Of a stretch of DNA of 64,000 nucleotides, positions 23,661 through 35,147 are shown one piece after another. The notes below the pieces were generated by a model, which was given only the letters and a program-made list of their open reading frames with translations, did no database searches and had not been told where the DNA came from. Positions within the stretch are counted from its first letter, which is position 1. Each line of letters begins with the position of its first letter. The position numbers and the translations under genes were made by a program. Origin of the DNA: Undaria pinnatifida (lineage: Eukaryota > Sar > Phaeophyceae > Laminariales > Alariaceae); NCBI GenBank assembly GCA_012845835.1, contig JABAKD010000023.1:19826691-19890690 (forward strand), given 5' to 3'.

Positions 23661-24274
23661 ATATGCCCCCCAGTTCACCTGGACAATTTTTTTTCGTTTG
23701 CCCTTTCTCGAGGTTTTTTCTGGTTTTTTCGAATTACCCATCACGAAATCGATTGTCGTGGTGCCCCAAAAAGTGACTGAAGGGCCGATTTTCCGTTCGC
23801 TTTTTCTCTACGGATACTACGTCGATTCGAGCGGGGTTTGTTTAGCTGTATAGTGCACATCCCAATGCAGGGCATGGCGTTATATTTAGCACTACTTAAA
23901 GAACGTCATATAAGCAAGAGGCAGAAACCACAGGAAAGCATGTTTTTCCGCACCTTTCCGTCTATAAAAACGTTAATTTGTACTCCTTTGCTAAAAAAAA
24001 GACGCCATCCCAACGGCATGTGCCTGCGTGAGGTGTCTGTATGATGTCAGTATTCAAATCATCTCCAGCTCCGAGATAAACCACAAACAAGTTCTTCGTG
24101 CACCTCCATTAAAACCAAGTAGTTAAGGGCATGGCGGTAGTTTTACTTCTTCAGAATCTTTAATCTTTGGTGGCTGGTCGATCCGAATAGCCTGCCGTTT
24201 TTTTGGGTCAAAATAGGCCTCCAATCCCTAGCCTAACAGTGTTTAGTTTTTCCCGCTATACCGCCCTGCTCTGG
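23661..24274. other. No gene seen
   Basis: AT- and T-rich spacer without recognisable repeats or domains. Confidence 0.4.
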
Positions 24275-24690
24275 CGAAGTTGGAGTACGAACCAACGCCT
24301 CTGTTTGCTGCTGTACGTACTGCTGTACTGCTGTAGCACATGGTCGGTAGGTTGGTTGGTGGGTGGATGGCTTGGTTGATGGGTGGAAGTGTCGCGTGGT
24401 ACGTTAGTAAGTGTTTCCGTGCATGTGGGAGGGGTTCCTGATATTTTGTTTGTTGGTACAGCAGTAATTTGTTTTTCTTCTACGCCATAAAGCCGATCGG
24501 CCCTGGCATACATCGCAAGTGCCACTACAATAGTGGATAAAAAGATCGCAGAAGTCAGTGCCAATCGAGTGCGAGATTGGTGCAACTTGGTTCTTGAAGT
24601 AGCAGAAACCCACCACACAGTGGTGTTCAGCAATCAGCAGCAAGGAGCACAACAAAGTTAGGAAGAAACACACAACACCACACCAACACG
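24275..24690 (+). repeat. Modules H copy 2 and J copy 1
   Basis: H (24275-24500) repeats CTGCTGTACTGCTGTAGCACA, a GGTTGGTGGGTGG core and TTTCCGTGCATGTGG. J (24570-24690) reads TGCAACTTGGTTCTTGAAGT, AGCAGAAACCCACC and GGAAGAAACACACAACACCA and recurs at 33665-33790. Confidence 0.6.
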
Positions 24691-24930
24691 ACTTCCGCGC
24701 TTCCAGTTGACCGCGAAAAAACCCAAACAGCAGCAGTACAGACAAGCACCACAGCCACAGCACGCCTTTCACACCTCTTCTACTGCTCCAACGAATCTGG
24801 GACGAAAGCGGAGACCCCCCGATACGATACCGTGCAATGGTTTCCGTGGATACTATCTACGACCTTCGCTTAAGGCAGCTCAAAAAAAAAATGCGCGAAG
24901 CTCGCCAATTTTTACGCTTGCAGCACAATC
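24682..24930 (+). repeat. Dispersed repeat G, copy 1
   Basis: About 250 bp from CACACCAACACGACTTCCGC to GATTTTTGCGCTTG-like DNA (here AATTTTTACGCTTG). The middle holds ATACGATACCGTG and ATCTACGACCTTCGCTT. Matches at 26490-26760 and 35148-35402. It is SINE-sized, but no pol III boxes are evident. Confidence 0.7.
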
Positions 24931-25234
24931 GTTCATCTGTGCGATTCCCCCGGTGAGCTAAATACACGTTTCAGCTACGAGTAGAAAGTCGTGTGCCTTG
25001 TGTCTATCGAGTACAACAGCAGCAAGTATGCAGTCTTGGGAATCCCAAGCAGGGTCGTTCAAAGGCGTGGTCAAAAAAGAGAGGAGCAGGAAAAAAAAGA
25101 ACAGCTCGCGCCTTTTTATTAATCAAATCGTATCTTATGTATGATCCCTGGTAGTGTGTACAAACCAACTCTCGACATTGGTACCTGGTACGCTGCGTCT
25201 CCAGAGGAGTAGAAAAACGCCAGTCCCGCCGCAT

Positions 25235-26465
25235 CCGAGGAGGACTGGGACCCATCCCTGATTAAGACATCCTTCCATACCTCTACAAATACGACACCTC
25301 GGGGACGAAAATCGAGTTATCCCGGGTCGATGCCGGCCCGCACGGTATGGAAACCACAACCCCATGGGCCAGTCGATTATTGGCTGGGGCGCGTACAGCG
25401 AAGGTAATACGGGGAGGAAAGGGCCCCATCCCCGATTCGGAAACGCTTCCATACATCTACAACTCCGACACCACGGGGACGACCATTGAGTTCTCGCGGG
25501 TCGACACCGCCCCGCACGATGTGGAAACCCAAATCCCACGGGCCGATCGTTTATTGGCTGGGGCGCGTAGAGGAATGATAACCTGGGGAAGGTATAAATC
25601 CGTCCCCGGTTCAGACATCCTTCCATGTATCTACAACTCCGACACCCCGGAAATGAAAATCGAGTGCTCCCGATTCGACACCGCCCCGCACGGTGCGGAA
25701 ACCCCAACCCCACACGACGATCGCTGCTTGGCTGGGGTGCGTAGAGCGCGGGCAACACAGGGAGGACAGAGATCCATCCCCGGTTTGGGCATCCTTCCAT
25801 ATATTTACAACTCCGACATCCCGAGGACGAATATCGAGCTCTCCCGGGTTGACATCACCCCGCACGATGTGGAAACCTCAATCCCACCGGCCGATCGCTG
25901 CTTAGTTTGGGCGCGTAGAGCAAAGGCAACCCAGGGCCCCGTCACTGTTTCAGACACCCTTCCATATATCTACAACTCCGACACCCCGGGGACGTAAAAG
26001 GAGTTCTCCCGGGTCGACACCACCCCGTAAGGTGTGGAAACCCTAATCACACGGGGCGATCGCTGATTGGCCGGGCGCGTAAACGAGTAGAGCGAGGGCA
26101 ACCCGGGGAGAATAGGGCCTCATCTCCGGTTCATGAATGCTTCCGTACCGCCACAACTCCAATACCCCGCGGCGTGAAACGGGAGTCCCCAGGGTCGGCA
26201 TCGCGCCGCGCGATGTGGAAACCCCAATCCTTTTGGCCAATCGCTAACTGGCTGGAGCAAGTAGAGCCAGCGCCACCCAGAAAGGATATGATCCCATGTG
26301 GATTAAAAATACCTATGTATTCCTGCAACTCCAACACCCCGTGAACGAAAATGATATTCTCCTGGATCGACATCGCCCCGCACGGTGTGGAAACCCCAAC
26401 GTCGCTGGCCGATCGCCTATTGGATAGGGCTCGTACATAGAGACAGTGCAACCCAGGGAGGATAG
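25235..26465 (+). repeat. Satellite array 2, unit about 175 bp
   Basis: Same unit and orientation as array 1, about seven copies, with better preserved GACACCCCGGGGACGAAAAT and GGGCCGATCGTTTATTGGCT blocks. Between the arrays lie 3.4 kb of H, J, G and triplet modules, as if inserted into one satellite. Confidence 0.85.
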
Positions 26466-26489
26466 GGGGGCAGCAACACTCAACACTAC

Positions 26490-26760
26490 ACCAACACGAA
26501 GCCCGCGCTTCCAGTTGACCGGGAATCGACCTAATCAACAGCAGCACAAGCAGATACCACAGCGACAGCACGTCTTTCACACCTCCTCCACTGCTCCAGC
26601 GAGTTTGGGACAATGGCGGCGACCACCCGATACGATACCATGACGAATGCAATTGTTTCCGTGAATACCATCTACGACCTTCGCTTGGCGCAGCCCAATA
26701 AGAAGAAATGAGGCGCGCGAAGTGCGCCGATTTTTGCGCTTGTAAATACAAATACATATA
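26490..26760 (+). repeat. Dispersed repeat G, copy 2
   Basis: Begins directly at the end of satellite array 2 and ends GATTTTTGCGCTTGTAAATAC. Confidence 0.7.
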
Positions 26761-26789
26761 TAAATATTTTTGGCGCTTGAACGAGAGCA

Positions 26790-28453
26790 GTCAGTCGAAG
26801 GGTCCGACTAAGACCAGTGTTTGAGCCGTCTCCGAGATACCTCGACCTGAGGTCCACCTCTCGGCGCTCTGTTTCCTGGACGTGCCTCACCTTGCTCGCC
26901 CCTCCCGACTGTGCCGGGGGCAGTCTCGACCGTTCTCGCTTCGTGTCATGGTGGCCTTTGCCATTTTTCTTTTGCAAAAAATTCGTTCCGAAATGTCAAG
27001 TGCGGAGCCGTACAAATAAAAACAATAAATTATCTCCGGAACGCGAGCCATTGACAGTAGCTTGGCAGTTAAGACACTGTAATCACCAGTCGAGAGTTCA
27101 AGGCTTGCCGTTAACACTTTACTCTTTTTTTTGTCAAAGTACATTATTTTATTTTATTTTATTTCCCGTTTGTGTTCGAGCGTCGATGTGTCTCCGATAT
27201 AATGTTATTGTGTTTTGCTTATGTTTTTTTTGCTTCCCGTTTCTTCGTTCTACACGTATCGGGTACTGGTCCAACGTGAACGTATTATTATGTATGCATA
27301 TTACACAGGATACTGCTTGCTGTTTGTGGTACTGCTATTGTTGCCCCTGCTGCGCATCCTGTTGTTGACACGCGCAAAATAGTTGTACGGCGTTGCCGCT
27401 GCCGTTACCATACGTGTGTATGCTGTACTTCTACGGCTTGCCGTTCGTCGTGGGACTGCCGCTGCTGCTGCTTCATTATTTCTTATCAACAATTGTGTTT
27501 TCTTTCGTTTTTGTTCAAGCCTCAATGTGTATCCGAAATCATGTTAATATTTTTTGTTCATGTTTGTTTTGCTTCCCTTTGTTCGGTTCCGTGCGTAACA
27601 GATACCGGCCGATACTGGCCCAAAGTGAACAAGTACTATTTTTGCGTAATTACACTGAATATTGCTTCCTGTTTGTCGTACTGCTGGGGCTGCCGCTGCT
27701 GCAGCATGTTGTTGTTGCTAAATTTACACGTACACAAGAGTTGTGCGGCGTTGCTGCTGCTGTTACTATATATGTATGCTGTTTTCCTACGGCATGCCGT
27801 TTGTCGTGGAACTGCCGCTGCTGCTGTAAATACATGAATAAATATGTTGGCCCCATGGTCTAAGAGATCGAGAGACCCTTTTTAGACCAGGTTTTCAGCC
27901 GTCTTCGAGAAAACGCGAACTGAGGTCTACTTCTCGGCAAGCTGTTTCCTGGACGTGCCTCACTTTGTTCGTCCCTCTCGACCCCGCCGAGGGCGTCCTC
28001 GGATGTTCGCGCTTCGTGTTGTGACAGTCGCTGCAAAATCGTGTTTTCTACATAATTCTTGTTGCGCAATTATGTCAAGTGCGTAGTCCCTCGAACGGAA
28101 GAACAAAAAATGGTGTCGAAGTAGTAATCGAAGAACAGTAGTAGCTTGAAGGATAGCCCCGAACGACTGCTAATCGTTAGCCGCGAGTCCCGGCGAATTC
28201 ACTCTGTTTTCCAAGCTAATTTCTTTGTTTTCTTCCGTTCAGGATCGACCCTCGGTGTGTACATTGTCCTACCCTCTTCTACGTCTTATTTAGGTTCCCC
28301 TCTTGTATTTTTCCTATGTACCGGCTCAAAGCAACGTGAAAATATTATTGTCTACGGACATTATACCGGAAATGCTCTTTTGCAGCTGCCGCTCCTGCTG
28401 TTGTTGAAATTACACGGGCATAAAAGTTTTGAGGGGGCTGCGGCTGTTATTCT
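26790..28453 (+). repeat. Duplicated modules P1-Q1-Q2-P2-Q3
   Basis: P1 (26805-27060) and P2 (27865-28170) share GCTGTTTCCTGGACGTGCCT and CGCTTCGTGT. Q1 (27120-27480), Q2 (27480-27835) and Q3 (28195-28453, weak) share a T-rich start, a TTCGAGC/TTCAAGC block, a CGTGAAC block, CTGCTGTTGTTG-type triplets and ACGGCTTGCCGTTCGTCGTG. Several frames stay open through Q but follow the repeats. The series runs into the left Copia-like LTR, so P/Q may be part of its upstream region. Confidence 0.55.
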
Positions 28454-28672
28454 GTGTATTCGTTGTGCCTCTTGAGCTTCACGGTCTCGTATCGGTTCGG
28501 GATATTGGCATATTGAGGATTACGTTAATCTTGACTTCTAAGTGTATAGGTGGCGACGCACAGTGTCACTCCTGCTGCCCCTACTGCTGCTGGGACACAA
28601 CAATAAACGACTTGAATCATCAAATCACCAACTCTGTCCGGGTGTCTTGACAACTTTGCTTGGGGCTGACGA
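28454..28672 (+). repeat. Putative left LTR of a Copia-like element
   Basis: About 218 bp matching 32472-32690: CTTGAGCTTCACGGTCTCGT, CCGGTTCGGGATATTG, GACGCAC, CTGTCC, CTTGGGGCTGACGA. Its direct orientation and its position either side of a gag fragment support an LTR. Canonical TG/CA ends are not clear. Confidence 0.55.
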
Positions 28673-28707
28673 ACTCTCTAGAGCGTTGATACCCACGCAG
28701 CTTCATC

Positions 28708-30815
28708 GTGGGCGATGAACTGGATGGTCTTGGGGCCGTAGTATCGGAACAGGGCCCCGCTCTTCAAGGTCTACAACAAGCAGCCGCTGAAGCGGAGGAA
28801 CGTCAAAAATCGTTTCATGCTAAATTGCTCGAGATGATGGCTGCGCTGTTGAAAACCAAGAAAACGAGGTGCAGGAGAACACCGGTGGGGAGCAGAGGCT
28901 ACCTACCACAGATGCAGCAGATAGGGATGCTGTGTCGCCATCGTTGGATCGCTCCGGCGATGGCACCGGGAGCAGAAAGGAGGGGCCTGGTGGTGCTGTG
29001 GTAGTTGATCCCACAGCAGGTCAGCTTGACCGCAGAGAGCAAGTTTGGGATGTTGGCCCCTCACGTGAGCTCTCCATCACTGCTGCGGAGGGTCTTTGTA
29101 GTCCGCCGTTCTTGGGCCAACCCAAGATAGCAACTCTTGTCTTGAAGGGAAGACATACTTCTGATATATTTTCCAAGCAAAATGCACGTGTACACGACGC
29201 TCCACGACTTCGAGAACGTACTTTGATGCCAACGAGTGTGTTGATAGTGGGGCGGATGGCAACGACAAAGAATCGCTCATGGCTCAGGGGGTGTAGGGAT
29301 CCACGTACGAGAAGCAGTTGATGGCATTTTTTTTCTTCACGAGCTTCACAGTTAAGTGTCGACAGAGCTAGATTTCACCGCATTATATCTCCACGACGGT
29401 ACTGGGAAGAGAACGTAGATTGGTACAAAGTGGTACGACACAAAACAAATGCCCAAAAGGGAGTGTGTATGCGGCAGTTCTACAGCTTTAAAATCGGGAC
29501 AGACGATGACCAGGTAAAGAAACTGTTTGAGATGGAGGATTGGCGCGTCTCACTCAACAACGCCTGAATGAGTGTAGATAGTGACACACTGTACAGGCTG
29601 GTTCAAGTAAAAAGCCCGAAATGTATTCCCCGGCGAATGGCCACCCCGTTTTCCGATTCAGACCGAGAAAATTTGCTCACGTCTTTTATGCGCCCTTCCA
29701 AAAACATACATTTTTTTTTTCCCCCTGACTTTTCATCAATTGAATTTTTGAGGACATGTGGACCACCGTAGACCAAACTTTTTCGGCAAAAAACAACACA
29801 AAATGAAAAACCCCCGGAGGTCCGGCCTTGGGATGGGCATGTGGAACACGTGCAAAATTTCAGCGTCTATCTCTCAAGAACGGCGTGGACAAGGACTTTA
29901 GTGCCCAAAAATGAGTAAGATACCATATTTCCTTCAAAACGACTTGTTTTTAGTGTAGGATCTAGTTTTTTCGCTAGTCAGCTTAATGTTGAACACAGCC
30001 AGGTCAGACCTTCGACTTTCCGCGCGAAAAAATCTACAGAAATGCCTTGGAGTACCTCCAATTGGTTTGTGCAAAATGCGGTGCAATTTCTTTTTGCCCC
30101 TGCTTGGATAAGCTTGAATATTATTGAAAAATTTAGACGCCGGTCATTGGTCGATACGAGTTTCGCTCCTAGAGACATCCCGAAGCCGTTATGAAGAAAA
30201 TGGCCATGTCACCCTCTTCCACTGGTCATGGGAGTCAGCATGATACCAAATATTTACCCTTGGTCTAGATATTGCGGGCGACATTCGTGGGGGAAAGAAT
30301 TTCGGGCTTTCAACATGAACCCACCTGTACGCATGATTTGTTTCTGCCTTGCCTGCCGCCGAGTACTCGCTCGAGACTCGGGACCTGAACCTCAAGCAGG
30401 TTTACGATCGGAAGGAAATAACAAATTTCGTCCGCAGCAGATACGAGACGCTTCGCTCATCGTTGGCAAGGCGAAAGTCTCGGCAAAAACACTTGCGGTC
30501 GTCGGCAAAGGAGGGAGTGGTTGCGGTTGGATGGGTAAAAAGGCGCACGGAAAAGGCGAAGGAGGCAACGGCCACGTCAATTCAAACGGTGGAGCCGGAA
30601 AAGCGAAGGGTCCGATGAGGAGATGCTTCCGGTGCAAGGCTGCAAGCCACTACAGCGCCAATTGCACCCCAAAGCTCTACGAAAGGTGTGGAGGGAGAGG
30701 ACACGAGATAATCAAGTGCGCTTCGCCGGCGGGTATGGACGAATCACCGCCGGAAGCCGTACTTGTGACGTTGGAGGATCCCGGAGATGATGCCGTGAAG
30801 ACGACGTCGTTTTAG
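28708..30815 (+). pseudogene. Copia-type Gag, frameshifted and interrupted
   Basis: Gag packages the element RNA. The N-terminal frame from 28708 has a heptad-like helix, LQQAAAEAEERQKSFHAKLL, then shifts near 28860 into a Gly/Pro/Ser-rich linker and SPPFLGQPKIATL. Later pieces include KIGTDDDQVKKLFEMEDWRV before the insertion and ETRDLNLKQVYDRKEITNFV after it. The C-terminal part has CFRCKAASHYSANC, a perfect C-x2-C-x4-H-x4-C knuckle (from 30624), then YERCGGRGHEIIKC, a second knuckle whose first Cys is Tyr. The frame ends TTSF at 30815. Family call is firm from the knuckles and the Copia-like order; the gene is clearly dead. Confidence 0.7.
29594..30327. mobile_element. Tc1/mariner-like non-autonomous element inside gag
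   Basis: Its ends are inverted repeats. The left is CAGGCTGGTTCAAGTAAAAA and the right, read in reverse, is CAGGTGGGTTCATGTTGAAA. Similarity of about 80% by eye continues for over 45 bp. TA flanks both ends (29592-29593 and 30328-30329), the target duplication of the Tc1/mariner superfamily. No transposase frame is present, so it is a MITE-class element. Confidence 0.7.
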
Positions 30816-32471
30816 GGGTACACCAGCCAAAGCCCCCCGATGGGAGTGTGATCGTGGGCACCCTCGACGTGCGTAGCGAAAGTTTACCTTTTTAAGGCAG
30901 CAAGGCATTTATTTTCGTTTTTATTTGCCGTATGCACTCCAATTCAGAAGGTTGGTTGTGGAGACAGCTGTAATGGGGGCAATCGGAAACGAGCGGAAAC
31001 ATATCTGCACATTCTGCGATAAGCGACACGGCCGCCAGCCGTGTGCCCCCTACCTGGGGTTTGTTTTGTAGAGCAAGGTCGCGCAGAACAATAGCCGTGT
31101 GCATTCTGCTGCTGAAAAATTAGGGGTGGCAGGAAACGGGCGTGAGATAATCGTGGGCTGTCTGCAGCAGTGCTGAAAACGGTGGGTTTTCGTCCGGATG
31201 GTATCAAGTCAAGCGGCATGGCCGAACGCACTCCATGACAAGCAACTGCAACAGCAGCGGCGGGAGACGCCACGGAGATCAGGTCGGGGTGTTTCGTCAG
31301 CAAGTTCTTCTTTTTTTGGCCTGGCAATATCGGTGGGCGAGGGGGGGACAGGTCTGGTCGATATAGGCAGGGTTTTTCGTATGAATGGATGTTTTTTTTT
31401 ACGATGGATACATCCGTCGGTCGAAATAAGTTTTTGGATCGAATTATTCGAGGTTTACTATTTGCGACCAGTGAGGAGAAACCGTGAATGGTAGGAATAT
31501 ATCGTCCAAAATTCGTTCTGGGTGGTATGCTTAACCTTTTTTCGCCCGGTAATTTTGATTTTTTGTACATTCAAGTTTAAATTAAGCACTCTTTGTAAAC
31601 CCGAAAAAACCGTACCAGGTAGTGTTTTACTGGTTAAAACGGCCAGAGGGGGGCTTATAGAGCTGAAATATACATAGTTTTATCGGTTTGGACGAGAGGG
31701 TACGAAGGTGCATCTGAAGAGGTGTATTGCTGATCTGTGGCATTGGTGGTGGCTACCAATTTCCTTGGACTTTGCGGGTTTCTTTAATTATTTGGTTGTT
31801 GACTGGTTAGAAAGTAAAGGAGGGTTGGCATATTCATGATTGGTTGTTTTAAGGAGGGTGGACATATTCATGATTAATTGGTTGTTCTATTAATACCAAC
31901 AAAATCACATTGTGATTAGTTGTTCGCAAGGAGGAAAAATGGGAGTTTTCGCGAATGATCGAACAGTTTTCGTAGCTGGGAGGGAAAAGCCTGTTCGTGT
32001 CGACAGTGGAAGCATTATATTGATCGTTATTCGATTATTAGGAGCTAGCGAACAGCAGACAAAAAGGGAGTATTTTCGGCTGTACTATGTTTCGTAAGTG
32101 ATTATTACTATTTCGGGTACCTTAGCGCCAGGAAAATCCTATGATTCAGCCATGCGAAAAAGGACATATGCTATCTCGCTGTACCGTCACGATCTATGTA
32201 TCTATGGCGGGAGTAGGGGACGAAATGATGACTTTCGTCAGGGGGAACGGGGTTCCTCGTGATCTCTGACAATGTACTGTTAGTCTTAGTTTCTATCATT
32301 GATCGCGGTCATTGTAATCTCGTCTACACTTGCAGTAGTTACATGTGGGATTGAGTGAGAGGTCTTAGCTTGCACGGGTGAGCTTCCTCTGGTTGTTTTT
32401 GATGTTGATTTAGGTCATGGAGCAGGGTGTTATTGTCTTGGTTCGCCACTGTTACGTAAAGTCAGATAGGA
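30816..32471. other. Non-coding interior of the Copia-like element
   Basis: No pol motifs on either strand. A 208-aa minus frame (30944-31570) has no domain. A 35-45 bp direct repeat with CATATTCATGATT lies at about 31815-31885. Confidence 0.45.
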
Positions 32472-32690
32472 TGTTCGTTCTGCCTCTTCAGCTTGACAGT
32501 TTCGTACCGGTTCGGGATATTGACATTGAGGATTATGCGAACCTTGACATTTGATTGTGTATTTGGTGACGCACGGTGTCACTTCTGCTGTCCCTACCTC
32601 TGCTGGGAGGAAGTAATAAACGACCCGAATAATAAAATCACCGACTCTGTCCGCGTGTTTTGACAGCTTTACTTGGGGCTGACGAGCATT
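32472..32690 (+). repeat. Putative right LTR of the Copia-like element
   Basis: Partner of 28454-28672, starting TGTTCGTTCTGCCTCTTCAGC and ending GCTTTACTTGGGGCTGACGA. Confidence 0.55.
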
Positions 32691-32859
32691 ATTAAAGTAC
32701 TATAAACACGTCAGCCGTGTGTTACATAAATTTAGGGTTGATGTCGTCTTTGAAAGCTGCGTGATACAACGGTCGCTCGTTTTCACAGATGTACAATATT
32801 TTAATACATATGACTCCTATGGATGTTGCCAGGGTAAACATCAACAACAAAACGTTATC

Positions 32860-33190
32860 CTACAGAAAGTTATCAATAACAATCGTTGTTGCTGCTATAC
32901 GTACTTTATCCCAAGATAGCAAATTGTTATGACTCGATAGTATTAGTAACTAGCTATCGATAATAATAATGGTAGCTGCTATACGTACTTTATCCCAAGA
33001 CAGCAAGGTGCTATGAGTCGTCAGTGTTGAAAACAACATATTAAACACTCACAACAATAGTAATAAAACCTTGTCGATAGTAATAACGGTACTATTAATA
33101 ATAATGGTAGTTATGCGTACTATATTCCGAGGAATTACATTCAGCAAGTTGTTATGATTCGTCAGAGTGACTTAGCAACATATTCGTCAT
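32860..33190 (+). repeat. Three diverged tandem units
   Basis: Units share GCTGCTATACGTACTTTATC, CCAAGAYAGCAA and TATGACTCG, and are spaced by TCGATAGTAATA-type AT-rich DNA. The remainder to 33470 shows nothing. Confidence 0.6.
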
Positions 33191-33469
33191 CGTGTGCCGG
33201 ATGATGCAATTTGATGTGTGGTATATTTCACCTGGTTTCAGTGTTTATTTCTCTTGATTCAAACACGACTTATTTGAATGTACCCCTTGGAGGTGCTGAC
33301 GCATGTACAACCTCGATTTACCTATCATGACAACCCCGATTTACCTATCCTCAAAAACTCATAATACAGGTCATGCATTCTCGAAAATAACGGGCATGCG
33401 CGGAGCCAAGGCGGGCGACAGCTCGTCGCGGCGAAGCCCCCTTGCTAATACAATATACATGTGACCTTC

Positions 33470-33620
33470 AACCCGGCGTATTTCAAGCCTCAATTCCATT
33501 GGTCGAAGGATCCCCCGCCGCCCGTCCTCGGCCAATCAGCGGTCGAGGCGATCACGGCGGGAGTTGCCCCTCGGGCGAACCCTCCCGCCCCGCCGCACCG
33601 GTTCAGCAAGTTAAGTGGCT
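33470..33620 (+). repeat. Module I, copy 2
   Basis: Matches 20150-20290: CAATTCCATTGGTCGAAGG, CTCGGCCAATCA, GGCGGGAGTTGCCCCTCGGG. The ATTGG and CCAAT boxes are kept in both copies. Confidence 0.55.
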
Positions 33621-33664
33621 ATCAACTCATCAGTCTAATTAATAGAGCGACCGCAGACTCTACT

Positions 33665-34315
33665 TGGCAAAATTCAGTGCAACTTGATTATCGAAACAGC
33701 AGAAACCCACCTCACAACAGCAGCGTTCAGCAGCAAGGAAGAAACACACAACACAACAACCGCACCAACACGACATATGCTTCCAATTTGCCGACAAAAA
33801 CACCATCCACGTACCGCACGACACACCCGCCCACTGACTAAGCCATCCTCCACCCACCAACCAACCTATCCACCGTATGCTACAGCAGTACAGCAGCAAA
33901 CAGATGCGTCGGTTCGTATTTGAACTTTGCCAAAGCAAGCAAGCAAGTATAGCGGAGAGAACAAAATACTGTAACGAAGAAAATAACAGCTCCACCTCAC
34001 ACAGGCACGAAAGCACTCACCCACGGTGGAAACGACGGCCACCCACCCACCTAACCACCCACCCACCAACCGACCAACCCGTGCACCCACCAAATACTCC
34101 AACCACCATGTGCTACAGCAGTACAGCAGTACCTATAGCAGCAAACAAAGGCGTTTGGTCCCACTCGATTTTTGTCTTGAAAACACAGCGCATTCCCAGC
34201 GAAGTAAAATAACGTGGCACCCACCCATTCTCACATATCAACCGACCCACCACCCACCCACGAACCGGTACCGGTGGATACTGCTGCACGCTGAAGACAC
34301 ACGTACCTGCGACTA
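33665..34315 (-). repeat. Module J copy 2 followed by inverted H copies
   Basis: J (33665-33790) is in the same orientation as at 24.6 kb. It is followed by two H copies in reverse (33815-33945 and 34010-34200) seen as CACCCACCCACC runs ending GTGCTACAGCAGTACAGCAG. Compared with 24.3-24.7 kb, H is inverted relative to J. Confidence 0.55.
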
Positions 34316-34812
34316 AACACCCACGACAAATCCAAGCACCCTCAGTAAGGCGTTATTATGGCGTGGTCTATGAAAATGAGCAGCATATCGTTCGGGAATC
34401 TGGAAATAATCGACCCACGAATATCAACTTTTCACTTTTTGAGCTTGTCCAAGGTTCGTTTCGGTGAAATCTCATCGCCCAGACCCTTCTCTGTGACGTT
34501 GTCTTGCTAAAATGTTAGCGCTAAGCCACGTGGTCTATCCGTGGGGGATGTAGGCAACGATATCAAGCTGCCCTTCCAATTGTTTCAAGTTTTGGTGGGC
34601 AATATGCACGTTCTCGAAAGGTGCACGTCATTATTTTCCTAGAAAACAGGCCAGCATGTGTGAAAAAACGAGTAAAAACACTAAATGCAGGGTCGTACCA
34701 ATAATTTGATTAAAACTAGTCCACAACTAATGCTACGATGTTCAAGTCATAAGCATTTACCGGCGCCGCTGACAAGGACGCTTCTTGGTCGTCGGACCTA
34801 TCTAACCACGTC
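34316..34812. other. No gene seen
   Basis: Spacer between the H/J repeats and the tRNA-like relic; nothing recognisable. Confidence 0.4.
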
Positions 34813-34885
34813 GTCCTGGTGGTCTAGTGGTTACCCTCGAATACCACTAGCATTGGTCCTTGAGTTCTATTCCCACCGTGGTGAG
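34813..34885 (+). tRNA. tRNA-like relic or SINE head
   Basis: The 5' part GTCCTGGTGGTCTAGTGGTTA resembles the start of eukaryotic tRNA-Glu and contains a perfect A-box match, TGGTCTAGTGG (34820-34830). A B-box-like AGTTCTATTCC (34863-34873, 9 of 11) lies at normal distance. The D-stem and acceptor do not pair well (the 5' end needs CCAGGAC; the 3' side has CGTGGTG), and no standard anticodon loop can be set. It is therefore a decayed tRNA gene or a tRNA-derived SINE promoter. Confidence 0.35.
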
Positions 34886-35147
34886 ATTTTGAGTATATTT
34901 GCAAAATGCAAAAAAGAGGATCAACTGCTGAGATTGCTTAGCAGCGTGGGTAAGCACAATTCGACGCGAGTCGACGAGGAAAGAAAAAGCTGAGCTATTC
35001 TCGCGATAAAAATGAAGGCACGTACCGTAGTGGGAGGGGGGAGAAGGGCCCGCTATGTGACCCCGGAACCGGTTTCTACTGGAAGGGAGAGCACGAGAGT
35101 AGTACAAGGATAATAAATGGGATGAATAAAAAAAGAGATACATTAAC

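Larger units (their letters stand above)
28454..32690 (+). mobile_element. Gutted Copia-like LTR retrotransposon
   Basis: Direct repeats enclose 3.8 kb that contain a broken gag with a CCHC knuckle but no protease, integrase or reverse transcriptase motifs. The internal pol is therefore deleted or replaced (30900-32470 shows nothing coding). A 734-bp inverted-repeat element interrupts gag. The copy could move only with proteins supplied by another element, and its frameshifts argue against even that. Confidence 0.6.

Noticed and set aside
20181-26000. Long frames in the 175-bp satellite arrays
   Set aside because: Open in several frames and periodic with the repeat; no start or domain logic.
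28146-28475. 109-aa frame over P2/Q3
   Set aside because: Follows duplicated non-coding modules; the frame is not kept in Q1 and Q2.
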